Assembly: GCA_964573255.1 (NCBI GenBank)
Contig: CAZNJB010000051.1
Span: 1 to 22,130, forward strand
Origin: CAYNUJ01 sp964573255
GTDB taxonomy: Bacteria > Bacteroidota > Ignavibacteria > Ignavibacteriales > Melioribacteraceae
Reading direction: 5' to 3'
DNA: 22,130 nucleotides
Positions within the stretch are counted from its first letter, which is position 1, and every line of letters begins with the position of its first letter. The notes beneath the pieces are model-generated. The model ran no database searches. It was not told where the DNA came from and saw only the letters and a list, made by a program, of their open reading frames with translations. This document shows, one piece after another, positions 12,966 through 21,049 of the stretch. The position numbers and the translations under genes were made by a program.

Positions 12966-13068
12966 AAGGACGATTCTCTTTTAATTTTATCTAATTCAAA
13001 TTTACCATTAATTCAAATCTTGCTCCGGGAACATTAAAATATTTAATTTTTTGAGCATTGAGTTCCAC
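12966..13068 (-). pseudogene. Degraded C-terminal fragment of a second GxxExxY gene
   Basis: On the minus strand from about 13062, the frame reads ELNAQKIKYFNVPGARFELM, clearly related to FIAQAINYLKVSGLRLAIIV of the intact neighbour. It then meets a TAG; a one-base shift continues with KFELDKIKRESSF, matching the neighbour's NFGELRLNYKRI end. The N-terminal two thirds, including the GxxExxY and nuclease motifs, are missing. The region 13069-13165 beyond it is A/T-rich leader for the chaperone gene and holds no other feature I can support. Confidence 0.75.
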
Positions 13069-13165
13069 TCAAAAAAATGCAAATCAAAAACAAAAAAATA
13101 TAACGTATTCTTTAACGGATAGTATATTTTTCGAATGTAAAAATTAAACATAAGGAGAAACAACA

Positions 13166-13366
13166 ATGCAAGAAAAAGAATTTAAAATCGAAGGAATGAG
13201 TTGTCATCATTGTGTAATGGCTGTAGAAGCAGAATTACGCGACGCAGGATTCGAGAAATTCAAAGTGAAAATCGGTACTGCTAAAGTTGAATTTAACGGC
13301 GATAGTGAAACCGAAGAAAAAATTAAAAAAGCAATTGAAGAAGCAGGATATAGAGTAGTTAACTAA
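13166..13366 (+). CDS. copZ: Copper chaperone, CopZ-like HMA protein
   Basis: The 66-residue protein is a single HMA domain: EFKIEGMSCHHCVMAVEAELRDAGFEKFKVKIGTAKVEFNGDSETEEKIKKAIEEAGYRVV. Cys13 and Cys16 in GMSCHHC bind Cu(I), and the His-His between them is common in small chaperones. It should carry Cu(I) in the cytoplasm to the ATPase encoded next. TAAGGAG ten bases before the ATG is a good ribosome site. Upstream, TATATTTT (13123-13130) resembles a -7 element, but no TTTG lies at the right distance, which would suit a promoter needing an activator such as the HMA-AraC protein (inference). The gap to copA is 113 bases and contains a long hairpin. Confidence 0.92.
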   Translation: MQEKEFKIEGMSCHHCVMAVEAELRDAGFEKFKVKIGTAKVEFNGDSETEEKIKKAIEEAGYRVVN

Positions 13367-13401
13367 TAAACTACGGAAATTAATAATTAATTCTCAAAAT
13401 T

Positions 13402-13457
13402 TTGCCATTTTTACTACGCTTCCCCGAATCTCTTTGGGGAAGTTGAGTAAATGGCAA
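13402..13457 (+). other. Long hairpin between copZ and copA
   Basis: CTTCCCC (13419-13425) pairs with GGGGAAG (13436-13442) around a ten-base loop. After a small bulge, TTACT/AGTAA pair, and after a TT bulge TTGCCAT (13402-13408) pairs with ATGGCAA (13451-13457): about 20 pairs in all. No T-run follows on the plus strand, so it is not a simple terminator. It ends 22 bases before the copA ATG. It may set the chaperone:pump ratio by partial termination, RNA processing or blocking ribosome access (inference). Confidence 0.7.
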
Positions 13458-13479
13458 GTAAAAATGAAAGAAGTACAAA

Positions 13480-15711
13480 ATGACGAACGTGGAAACAAAA
13501 AAATATAGCCTCCCGGTAGAAGGAATGACCTGTGCCAGTTGTGTGGCTAGAGTTGAAAAGGCACTGAAAAAGATTGACGGCATAGAGAATGTGTCAGTGA
13601 ATTTCGCTAATGAGAAAGTTACTTTTGAGATTGATGAAAGTGTGAGTCTCGAAACGGCAAAACAGGCAGTCGAAAAGTACGGATACAAACTTCACACCGA
13701 AGTATTGGAAGAAGAAAAATCGGAAGAAAAAGGAGAAGAGTTAATAGATGAGCATTACGATAAATTGAAGAAGGACTTGCTCTTTTCCGCTCTGCTCACG
13801 CTTCCGATTTTCTTTATCAGTATGGCACGAGAGCTTGCTTGGTTTGCTTCGGTTTGGCCGTTTAATGAGGATTATACTAATAAAATCCTGCTTATTCTCA
13901 CTACACCGGTAATTTTTATTTCGGGTAAGAGGTTCTACAAAGTATTTTGGACAAACCTCAAGCATTTTTCTTTCGAAATGAATTCGCTCGTTGCCATCGG
14001 AACGGGAGCGGCTTACGGTTATAGTGTTGCAGCGACTTTGTTTCCCGATTGGCTTCAAGTAAACGGAAAACTGCCTCACGTTTACTTCGAAACTGCTGCA
14101 GTGATTATTGTACTTATTACTATGGGTAAACTTTTGGAAGCTCGCGCCAAAAAGAAAACCGGCGGAGCAATTAAAAAGTTGCTGGAATTGAAACCTAAAG
14201 AAGCCACAATTCTTGTTGATGGCAAAGAAAAGCGGGTAAAACTCGAATCACTTAAGATAGGGGATATAGTTGTTATAAAACCGGGTGAAAAAATTCCTGC
14301 TGACGGCATTGTCAAATCAGGAAGTTCAGTTGTGGATGAATCGATGTTAACCGGTGAAAGTATACCTGTGGAGAAGAATATAGGTGCTCAGGTAATTGGT
14401 GGAACAATTAACAAAAACGGTTCTTTCAATTTTGAAATTACTGCGCTGGGTGATAATTCTGTGCTCGGACAAATTATAAAATTAGTTGAAGAGGCTCAGG
14501 GTTCCAAGGCACCTATTCAACAGCTCGCAGATAAGGTATCATCGATATTCGTTCCTGCGGTAATTCTGATTGCAATTGCTACGTTCGTGGCTTGGTTCTT
14601 TATTGCCGAGTCAAACAATTTCAATATTGCGTTAATCAATTTTGTTGCTGTATTGATTATAGCCTGCCCGTGTGCATTGGGATTAGCTACTCCGACTGCA
14701 ATTATGGTTGGAACTGGATTGGGCGCACAGCACGGCATCTTGATTAAGAACGGTGAAAGTTTGGAAATGGCTCATAAGATTGACACCATAGTTTTGGATA
14801 AAACAGGCACAATAACGGAAGGAACTCCTACCGTAACAGATGTTTTAACAAACGGAATATCCGAACGAGAGTTATTAAGCATTGCAGCTTCAATTGAGAA
14901 AAAAAGTGAGCATCCGATTGCTTCAGCCGTGGTAGAATATGCGGAAAAATTAGGTGTAGATTTAGTAGAACCAGAATCATTTCAGAATTATTCCGGTTTT
15001 GGGATTACTGCAATCGTAAATGGTAATATGGCAGCTTTGGGAAATGATAAATTGATGGAGCAGTTTTCAATTCGGTTGGACGGGTTCTCAAACAAATTCG
15101 ATGAATTGAGTTCGCAAGGTAAGACTGTAGTTTTCTGCGCAGTAAACGGTAAATTAGAGGGAATTCTTGCAATAGAAGATCCGATTAAGGAAACATCGGC
15201 TGAAGCAATTGCAAAGATGAAAAAAGCCGGATTGGATGTTTACATGCTAACCGGAGATAATGCCAAAACTGCAGAGGCGATTGCCAAAAGAATCGGTATT
15301 GAAAATTATTTTGCCGAGGTTCTTCCCGATCAGAAAGCTGAAAAAGTGAAAGAATTACAAAAACAAGGAAAAACCGTTGCAATGGTTGGTGACGGTATTA
15401 ATGATTCGCCTGCATTGGTTACGGCGGATTTGGGAATAGCAATTGGAACGGGAACAGATATAGCAATAGAATCTTCCGATATTACGCTCATTAAAGGGAA
15501 TTTGAATAGCGTTGTTGCAGCTATCAATCTCTCCAAGAAAACAATCAGAACTATTAAGCAGAATCTATTTTGGGCTTTTGTCTATAATACCATTGGAATA
15601 CCTTTCGCGGCATTGGGAATGCTCAATCCGATGATAGGCGCTTTGGCTATGTCATTTAGTTCGGTTTCCGTTATCAGCAATTCGTTGAGATTGAAAAGGG
15701 CGAAGGTATAA
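13480..15711 (+). CDS. copA: Cu(I)-exporting P-type ATPase (P1B-1, CopA type)
   Basis: The 743-residue product is a complete Cu+-ATPase that pumps Cu(I) from cytoplasm to periplasm. One N-terminal HMA domain has GMTCASC (Cys18, Cys21). An acidic linker follows (EEEKSEEKGEE), then eight transmembrane helices. Further motifs are TGES at 291-294, the transmembrane copper site ACPCALGLATP with Cys396 and Cys398, and DKTGT with Asp440. Next come SEHPIA, MLTGDN and GDGINDSPAL. YN in FVYNTIGIP and MxxSS in LAMSFSSVSVISNSLRL are the TM7/TM8 residues that mark the Cu(I) subgroup, unlike the Lys/Asp pair of the ATPase at 9715. ATG 13480 lacks a strong ribosome site, so its expression may depend on the hairpin just upstream. 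It forms a copper module with the chaperone at 13166. Confidence 0.96.
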   Translation: MTNVETKKYSLPVEGMTCASCVARVEKALKKIDGIENVSVNFANEKVTFEIDESVSLETAKQAVEKYGYKLHTEVLEEEKSEEKGEELIDEHYDKLKKDLLFSALLTLPIFFISMARELAWFASVWPFNEDYTNKILLILTTPVIFISGKRFYKVFWTNLKHFSFEMNSLVAIGTGAAYGYSVAATLFPDWLQVNGKLPHVYFETAAVIIVLITMGKLLEARAKKKTGGAIKKLLELKPKEATILVDGKEKRVKLESLKIGDIVVIKPGEKIPADGIVKSGSSVVDESMLTGESIPVEKNIGAQVIGGTINKNGSFNFEITALGDNSVLGQIIKLVEEAQGSKAPIQQLADKVSSIFVPAVILIAIATFVAWFFIAESNNFNIALINFVAVLIIACPCALGLATPTAIMVGTGLGAQHGILIKNGESLEMAHKIDTIVLDKTGTITEGTPTVTDVLTNGISERELLSIAASIEKKSEHPIASAVVEYAEKLGVDLVEPESFQNYSGFGITAIVNGNMAALGNDKLMEQFSIRLDGFSNKFDELSSQGKTVVFCAVNGKLEGILAIEDPIKETSAEAIAKMKKAGLDVYMLTGDNAKTAEAIAKRIGIENYFAEVLPDQKAEKVKELQKQGKTVAMVGDGINDSPALVTADLGIAIGTGTDIAIESSDITLIKGNLNSVVAAINLSKKTIRTIKQNLFWAFVYNTIGIPFAALGMLNPMIGALAMSFSSVSVISNSLRLKRAKV

Positions 15712-15725
15712 ACATTTTACCTTCG
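15701..15725 (+). terminator. Hairpin over the copA stop codon
   Basis: CGAAGGTA (15701-15708) and TACCTTCG (15718-15725) form a perfect eight-base stem around a nine-base loop containing the TAA. Only TT follows, so it is a weak intrinsic terminator at best. The rest of 15726-15882 holds nothing I can identify. Confidence 0.4.
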
Positions 15726-15882
15726 TTCTGATAGCAAATTGTAGTATATTCGATTGAAAGGGAACAAAGAAAATAGAACATATTTCGAATTGTCTTCACC
15801 TTAGATTTTAGTGTTCATATTTTGTTTTCGGTTCAGAAATGAAGAATATCCGGTGAGAGAAGAAAACTAAAGAAATAAAAAG

Positions 15883-15914
15883 TTTGACTAATAAAATAAT
15901 ATTCCATATTTTTG
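15883..15914 (+). promoter_or_regulatory. Consensus Bacteroidota-type promoter of rplU-rpmA
   Basis: TTTG (15883-15886), exactly 20 bases, then TATTTTTG (15907-15914) matches the TTTG/TAnnTTTG pattern fully. GGAGG at 15936-15940 is the ribosome site for the ATG at 15946. An earlier ATG at 15942 is out of frame and soon stops. Confidence 0.85.
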
Positions 15915-15945
15915 CAGGTCTAAGTAAGAATATTTGGAGGAATGA

Positions 15946-16254
15946 ATGTTTGCAGTTGTCGATATAGCTGGACAACAGTTCAAGGTTACTGAAAATGAAA
16001 AATATTACGTCCCGAGATTGAGTGAAGAGCCCGATTCGGAGATCACATTTGATAAAGTATTACTTTTTTCGGATGGTGAAAATACCGAAATAGGTGCTCC
16101 GGTAGTTGAAGGAAAGAAAGTTACAGCTAAGGTACTTTCGCACATTAAAGATGATAAAGTGATTGTTTTCAAGAAAAAAAGAAGAAAATCTTATAAGAAG
16201 AAAAACGGTCACAGACAGCATTTAACTCAAATTGAAGTTTTGAAAATAGGTTAA
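15946..16254 (+). CDS. rplU: 50S ribosomal protein L21
   Basis: The 102-residue product has the standard L21 length and sequence: MFAVVDIAGQQFKV at the start (MYAVIETGGKQYKV in many bacteria), FDKVLLFSDGENTEIGAPVVEGKKVTAKVL in the middle, and the basic VFKKKRRKSYKKKNGHRQHLTQIEV end that contacts 23S rRNA. It is the first gene of the usual L21-L27 pair, 14 bases before rpmA, with its own strong promoter and GGAGG ribosome site. It is a housekeeping gene and bounds the metal island on the right. Confidence 0.98.
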   Translation: MFAVVDIAGQQFKVTENEKYYVPRLSEEPDSEITFDKVLLFSDGENTEIGAPVVEGKKVTAKVLSHIKDDKVIVFKKKRRKSYKKKNGHRQHLTQIEVLKIG

Positions 16255-16268
16255 CAGCGGAGGAATAA

Positions 16269-16526
16269 ATGGCTCATAAGAAAGGTCAAGGTTCATCAAG
16301 GAACGGTCGCGATAGTAATCCGCAGTATTTAGGCGTTAAAAGATTTGGCGGTGAGCAAGTTTCTGCTGGCTCTATTTTAGTAAGACAGCGCGGAACAAAA
16401 TTTCACCCAGGCGCAAATGTTGGTAAAGGCGGTGACGATACATTATTCGCAAAAATTGACGGTTTCGTTAAATTTGAAACCAAAAGAAATAATCGAAAAT
16501 TTGTTAGTGTTTACGCTGAATTATAA
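16269..16526 (+). CDS. rpmA: 50S ribosomal protein L27
   Basis: The 85-residue product starts MAHKKGQGSSRNGRDSNPQYLGVKRFGGE, the flexible N-terminus that reaches toward the peptidyl-transferase centre. It continues with AGSILVRQRGTKFHPGANVGKGGDDTLFA. It lacks the extra N-terminal peptide that some Firmicutes remove by proteolysis. GCGGAGG nine bases before the ATG is a good ribosome site. A bidirectional terminator follows at once. Confidence 0.98.
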   Translation: MAHKKGQGSSRNGRDSNPQYLGVKRFGGEQVSAGSILVRQRGTKFHPGANVGKGGDDTLFAKIDGFVKFETKRNNRKFVSVYAEL

Positions 16527-16553
16527 AAAAAGCCGCCGAGAGGCGGCTTTTTT
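16526..16553. terminator. Bidirectional rho-independent terminator between rpmA and mdh
   Basis: AAAAAAGCCGCC (16526-16537), loop GAGA, GGCGGCTTTTTT (16542-16553): a perfect 12-base stem with six G-C pairs, A-run on one side and T-run on the other. It serves both convergent genes. Confidence 0.97.
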
Positions 16554-16567
16554 GTTTTAAAGATTTC

Positions 16568-17533
16568 TCAGAATCCCAATCTTTCCATATCTTCAACTAA
16601 TTTTTTAACTGCGTTGATTGAATTATTGAAAGCAGCTTGTTCTTCTTCATTAAGCGAAAGTTCAATTACTCTCTCAACTCCATTGGCACCTAATACGGCA
16701 GGAACGCCTACGTAAAATCCTTCTACACCAAATTCACCATTCAGATATGAACATGTAGGCAATACTCTTTTTTGATCTTTAAGAATTGATTCCGCCATAG
16801 CGATTGCCGAAGATGCAGGGGAATAAAATGCACTTCCGGTTTTTAATAATTTTACAACTTCTCCACCCGCCATTTTGGTTCTTTGAACCATAGCATCCAT
16901 TACTTCTTTCGCTTTTTCTTTATCTCCGTATTTGCGTTCTAACATTTCCATTACGGGAATGCCGTTTACATTTGCATATCTAACTAAAGGAACCATTGTA
17001 TCGCCGTGACCGCCAAGTACCATTGCGTTAACGTCTTTTACCGAAACACCGAGTTCCCAGGCGATAAAAGTTGAGAAGCGTGAAGAGTCTAACACTCCGG
17101 CTTGTCCCATAACTCTGTTATGAGGGAAACCACTGACTTTCTGGAAAAGTGTAACCATTGCATCGAGCGGATTGGAAATAATTATAACGTAGGAATTTGG
17201 AGCATACTGTTTAACGCCTTCGGCAACGGATTTCATAATTTTAGCATTAGTAGTCAACAAATCGTCTCTGCTCATTCCCGGTTTACGGGGAATACCTGCG
17301 GTAACAATTACAATGTCTGCACCTTCAATATCTTCGTAATTATTTGCACCTTTCAGGCTAACGTCAAAACCGTCAACTCTAGCCGCTTCGGAAATATCGA
17401 GGGTTTTACCCTGAGGCATATCTTCTACAATATCGAACATCACTATGTCGCCCAGCTCTCTTAAGGCTGCTAATTGAGCTAGCACTCCACCAATCATTCC
17501 ACCGCCGATAAGTGCAATTTTTTTTCTTGTCAT
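16568..17533 (-). CDS. mdh: Malate dehydrogenase (NAD-dependent, LDH-like type)
   Basis: The 321-residue product interconverts malate and oxaloacetate with NAD in the TCA cycle. GGGMIGGVLAQL is the dinucleotide-binding turn. GIPRKPGMSRDDLL has the two arginines that bind dicarboxylate and tells it from lactate dehydrogenase. ISNPLDAM and VLGGHGDTMVPL follow; His176 in the latter is the catalytic base. Length and motifs match the tetrameric malate dehydrogenases of Chlorobi and Bacteroidota. AGAGGAG eight to ten bases before the ATG is a strong ribosome site. It lies 30 bases after an RsbW-like gene on the same strand, with no terminator between, so the two may share a message. Confidence 0.96.
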   Translation of the reverse strand: MTRKKIALIGGGMIGGVLAQLAALRELGDIVMFDIVEDMPQGKTLDISEAARVDGFDVSLKGANNYEDIEGADIVIVTAGIPRKPGMSRDDLLTTNAKIMKSVAEGVKQYAPNSYVIIISNPLDAMVTLFQKVSGFPHNRVMGQAGVLDSSRFSTFIAWELGVSVKDVNAMVLGGHGDTMVPLVRYANVNGIPVMEMLERKYGDKEKAKEVMDAMVQRTKMAGGEVVKLLKTGSAFYSPASSAIAMAESILKDQKRVLPTCSYLNGEFGVEGFYVGVPAVLGANGVERVIELSLNEEEQAAFNNSINAVKKLVEDMERLGF

Positions 17534-17563
17534 AACATTTCTCCTCTAATTGATATTATTATT

Positions 17564-17971
17564 TCAGTCATTATGTATTTTGAGTATTAGTTCAGTTCCT
17601 TGTGATGAAAATTTATAAATAACATCATCGAGAACAGTCCTCATGATATGAATTCCTCTACCACTTTCTTTCATAAGATTTTCAGGCAATGTTGGGTCCG
17701 GAATATTATTTGGGTTGAATCCTTCACCCTCATCTTTTAAAGAAATCTCAATGTCGTTTTTATTTTTAGTGATTTTTATGGTGACCTTCTTCTTTGGATC
17801 CGATTTATTGCCGTGAATAATACTATTTGAAACAGCTTCAGAAACCGCCATACCGACAGCATTGATTTGATTTTTGTCCAAATTCAGTTCGGTAAGTTGC
17901 GAGATTATCCAATTCTCTATATCCGGAATTAAATTAGGATCGCTCTTTATTTTTTTTACGATTTCTTTCAC
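17564..17971 (-). CDS. RsbW-like serine kinase / anti-sigma-type ATPase
   Basis: The 135-residue product is a free-standing GHKL ATPase domain of the anti-sigma factor type. The N box is EAVSNSIIHGN (Glu45, Asn49), the G1 box DEGEGF (80-85) and the G2 box GRGIHIM (104-110). Proteins of this type bind a sigma factor or partner and phosphorylate an anti-sigma antagonist (STAS protein) on Ser. No STAS protein, phosphatase or sigma factor is encoded in this window, so its partner is elsewhere. The start is GTG 17971; no suitable ATG lies before the conserved region, and there is no clear ribosome site. It may be cotranscribed with mdh. Confidence 0.88.
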   Translation of the reverse strand: MKEIVKKIKSDPNLIPDIENWIISQLTELNLDKNQINAVGMAVSEAVSNSIIHGNKSDPKKKVTIKITKNKNDIEISLKDEGEGFNPNNIPDPTLPENLMKESGRGIHIMRTVLDDVIYKFSSQGTELILKIHND

Positions 17972-18025
17972 TATTAATTGCTGCTAAATTTATTCAATTT
18001 AAAATTCAATTTAATTACTTTTTAA

Positions 18026-19927
18026 TTAAAAGTTCCAATCCATTTGAAATCTTAGATTTACAAGCTCGCGTCTCGTATTATTTTCATTTCTGATGAATTC
18101 ATACCAACCGTTTAAACGGAAGATTAATTTATTTAGATTGACCGAAATATCGGACAGGGGACCAACGCTGTTGTACAATTTATCTTTTGTTTTTTCAAGC
18201 TTTGAATTGAATAAATATGTCTGTAATGAAAAATACCTGATGCCCAAACCTAGTTCGATATTTTTCAATCTGAAGACCAGTTTCGGTAGCAGGAAAAATT
18301 CTTCCAAAAATCTACTCGGACGTGTTTTAAATTCGTTCCACTTAAAATCACCCTGTTCTGATAACTTAATGTAACCGTTAACATCTGCATATAATCTGGA
18401 TGATAATTTTATTGATGTCGAATCTTTAAGTACGAATTGTCTGAAAGCAAAGCTTTTGAAATTAGGATTAAGATCTTCAAAATCGTATACCGTATAATTT
18501 GCCGAAACTTCAGCAGAGGCGTTTGTAGTTAAATATTGGGTTGAAACAATTCCCCCTGAATTGAATTTTAAGAATCTTTTATAATTATTATTAGAGCTTC
18601 GCTCGGCGAATATATAAACTATGTGATTTAATGCTGCTTCCAAGTTCATATAAAATGAGAATAAAGGAGTGAACTTTTTTAGATAACCCAATCGGAATAG
18701 GGATAGTAATTCGTCTCTGTCGTCATAATTACTTTCACTGGGTGTATCATAAGTGAGTTTCCGGTGGAGTAAGCTTAAAAATATTTTATCCTTTGAGGTT
18801 ATATCCCAATTGGAAGAGGCAGTAATAGTAATTTGCTTGCTTTCGTTATTCTTCTGTTTCTCCAATTCTACTCTATTCTGGTAAAATATTTCATTGGAAC
18901 CCTCGATACGTTTTGCCGTATGTGTTTCCTGTCTTTCCGAATATTGCGCTCTTAAAAATGCATTGAAATTTGAAGAGTTGAAACGGTAGGTCCCGTCTAA
19001 ATTCAGCCTTAATTCTTCAATATCGGTGTCGAAGGATGATGAATTAATATTTTCAACAATTATATATCTTGTCTCGCGCTCAATATTTCTAAGTGTAATA
19101 GAACCGTTTAACTCGAAAGTGGAGTTTAATGAAAGATCATTATAAAGAAACTTATTAAATAAGCCGTAAAGTGTTTCGTTTCTGCTTTGGATATTATTTG
19201 TAATATTGAAATATTTTTGAGTTAACGTATCCGTCGAAAAATAAAAATCTTTCCTCTTTTGAGAGTATTTCACGTCCAAGAAGTTTTTGAATGATTTATT
19301 GAAATCGCTTGTTAATCTTACACGTCCTTCCCTTAATAAATTTCTCCTTGGCCGGATATCCTCGTTTTCCAATTTAATGGAACCGCTTAAGATTAAATCA
19401 CTTATTGCAAAATTTTTCAATAAAAGTTCGCTTCCGTATATTAATCCCTTATTTGTCTCACCGACTTGTCTATTAACAGTATATCCGGCAAATGGAATGA
19501 TATCCAAAATATTAAATGGCTTTATTTTTCCGTACAATGAAGCACTATGAATTGATGCTTCGTTGATGCTGATATTTCTGTCGTCTGAATAAATATCGCT
19601 ATTAACTAATAATCCGGAACTAAAAAAGCTGTTAAATTCATATTCGCTTAAAAGCGAAAAATTCTGTTCGTCCTTTATATGATTTGCGGCAGAATTGATT
19701 ACCGTTGAACGAAATTCCTCGTTGATACCTATAAACAATGAATTAAATTTAGTGGAGTAAAGGAATTTGTCGTTTAGTGAGTAGGTGTTCAACTGCTTAT
19801 CAAAAAGTGAACTTAAAATTCTCGGAGAATAATTTTGTATTTGAAAATTAAGAGAATCATTGCCTGTTTGGGCAACATTCTTTGTGAGTGAAATTAATAA
19901 TAGTATAATGAAGAGGAATTTCTTCAT
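18026..19927 (-). CDS. Predicted outer-membrane beta-barrel protein, function unknown
   Basis: The 633-residue product has a Sec signal peptide (MKKFLFIILLLISLTKNVAQ, cut near the Ala-Gln). The mature part is rich in alternating polar and aromatic beta strands throughout (for example FNAFLRAQYSERQ, SASLYGKIKPFNILDIIPFAGY, LKNIELGLGIRYFSLQTYLF). It ends in MDWNF, whose aromatic C-terminus fits recognition by the Bam machinery. I do not recognise a named family. The ATG at 19927 is one base from the stop of the upstream lipoprotein gene, so the two are translated together and probably act together. An earlier TTG in frame (19942) overlaps that gene and is less likely. It might be a surface barrel paired with an FN3 lipoprotein partner; that is inference. 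Confidence 0.8.
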   Translation of the reverse strand: MKKFLFIILLLISLTKNVAQTGNDSLNFQIQNYSPRILSSLFDKQLNTYSLNDKFLYSTKFNSLFIGINEEFRSTVINSAANHIKDEQNFSLLSEYEFNSFFSSGLLVNSDIYSDDRNISINEASIHSASLYGKIKPFNILDIIPFAGYTVNRQVGETNKGLIYGSELLLKNFAISDLILSGSIKLENEDIRPRRNLLREGRVRLTSDFNKSFKNFLDVKYSQKRKDFYFSTDTLTQKYFNITNNIQSRNETLYGLFNKFLYNDLSLNSTFELNGSITLRNIERETRYIIVENINSSSFDTDIEELRLNLDGTYRFNSSNFNAFLRAQYSERQETHTAKRIEGSNEIFYQNRVELEKQKNNESKQITITASSNWDITSKDKIFLSLLHRKLTYDTPSESNYDDRDELLSLFRLGYLKKFTPLFSFYMNLEAALNHIVYIFAERSSNNNYKRFLKFNSGGIVSTQYLTTNASAEVSANYTVYDFEDLNPNFKSFAFRQFVLKDSTSIKLSSRLYADVNGYIKLSEQGDFKWNEFKTRPSRFLEEFFLLPKLVFRLKNIELGLGIRYFSLQTYLFNSKLEKTKDKLYNSVGPLSDISVNLNKLIFRLNGWYEFIRNENNTRRELVNLRFQMDWNF

Positions 19928-19928
19928 T

Positions 19929-20909
19929 TTAATTACCGGCAATAATTGTGAATGACTGCATTTCGCTAAACGAATTTGCGTTATCGAGTGAATTTGTATA
20001 AGCTGCTACGCGCCAGTAATAGGTGTGATTCTGTTGGAGAAAATGAGGGTCATAACTTATGGTTAACGTATCGTGACTATTGTTAGAATAAATTGAAATT
20101 TCATCTATGATATCTAAAAACTGGTTGGATTGTATGAATAATTTATAATTTGCCGGCGCTCCTGAAGTAACGAAAATAAATTCGAATGGCGATGCTAAAA
20201 TGTTAAGATCTACAGGATAAATGAGTTTCGGTGCATCTAAAATAATATCGCTTACGGTTCTTGTGTAATTACTTTTAAGTCCTCCTTTATCCACTGCTTT
20301 TAAAGTATAATAATATTTTCTGAGTATTTGAACGTCAATTGTATCTGTAAAAAAAAATTGATTTGTGATTCCCAATAAATCATCTTGAGTAAATTCATTA
20401 TCAATCGTTTTACGATAAATCTCGAAGTGTGAAATATCAGAATTTTCAAAAGGAATCCACGAGATAATTATTTTTTTATCATCATTCCAATTTTGTGCAT
20501 TTACGTCAATTTGATAAGGAGGGAGGGGAGGATAAATGTTAACTGGCTTGGCTGAAACGGTTTTCGAAAATTTGCTTTCGACACCGTTTTTATTTACCGA
20601 AGTTAATTTATAAAAATATTCCATATCGTAATCTAAAGAATCATCCAAATAGTAATCTGTTTCTGTAAAATCTAAAAATTCAAAAGTAGAACTGTCTCCG
20701 TCTGCTCTATAAATGTTATATCCTTTTAAATTACTCTCTTCATATTTTATCCATTCAATCCCAATTTCACCGTCTCGTGCTTTGAATATTCTTACTCCTT
20801 CCGGAATAGAAGTAGGTAACTCTGCATCGTTTTGAAATACTGAGTTATATCTTTTACAAGAAAAAATCAAAAGACTCAGTATGATTATTATTAGAAACCT
20901 TCTTATCAT
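19929..20909 (-). CDS. Lipoprotein with fibronectin type III-like domains
   Basis: The 326-residue product begins MIRRFLIIIILSLLIFSC, a lipoprotein signal with lipobox IFSC. At least two FN3-like domains follow: IGIEWIKYEESNLKGYNIYRAD...YFYKLTSVNKNGVESKFSKTVSAKP, and IIISWIPFENSDISHFEIYRK...YYYTLKAVDKGGLKSNYTRTVSD. A third beta domain, with YKLFIQ...HTYYWRVAAYT, resembles another FN3. FN3 modules bind proteins or sugars at the cell surface. I set the start at ATG 20909; GTG 20933 in frame is possible but adds a poor n-region. It forms a tight pair with the barrel gene downstream. No enzyme motif is seen. Confidence 0.83.
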   Translation of the reverse strand: MIRRFLIIIILSLLIFSCKRYNSVFQNDAELPTSIPEGVRIFKARDGEIGIEWIKYEESNLKGYNIYRADGDSSTFEFLDFTETDYYLDDSLDYDMEYFYKLTSVNKNGVESKFSKTVSAKPVNIYPPLPPYQIDVNAQNWNDDKKIIISWIPFENSDISHFEIYRKTIDNEFTQDDLLGITNQFFFTDTIDVQILRKYYYTLKAVDKGGLKSNYTRTVSDIILDAPKLIYPVDLNILASPFEFIFVTSGAPANYKLFIQSNQFLDIIDEISIYSNNSHDTLTISYDPHFLQQNHTYYWRVAAYTNSLDNANSFSEMQSFTIIAGN

Positions 20910-21049
20910 TATAGATAGATTGAGATTGTTCACTACTTAATATAACATATACGAATTTATCTATCTACACTAAAATGAGTAAATAAGTATACTTTGTATG
21001 CTAGCAGCATCGAACGAACGAAAATAAGGGAACAAAAAAACAATGAGTT

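Noticed and set aside
13741..14079. 112-codon minus-strand ORF in copA
   Set aside because: It is a shadow of the copA transmembrane region with no recognisable features.
17102..17464. 120-codon plus-strand ORF in mdh
   Set aside because: It is antisense to the conserved core of malate dehydrogenase, and its peptide is not protein-like.
20985..20994. AAGTATACTT palindrome in the 20934-21049 gap
   Set aside because: Ten A/T-rich bases are too short and too likely by chance to call an operator without other copies.
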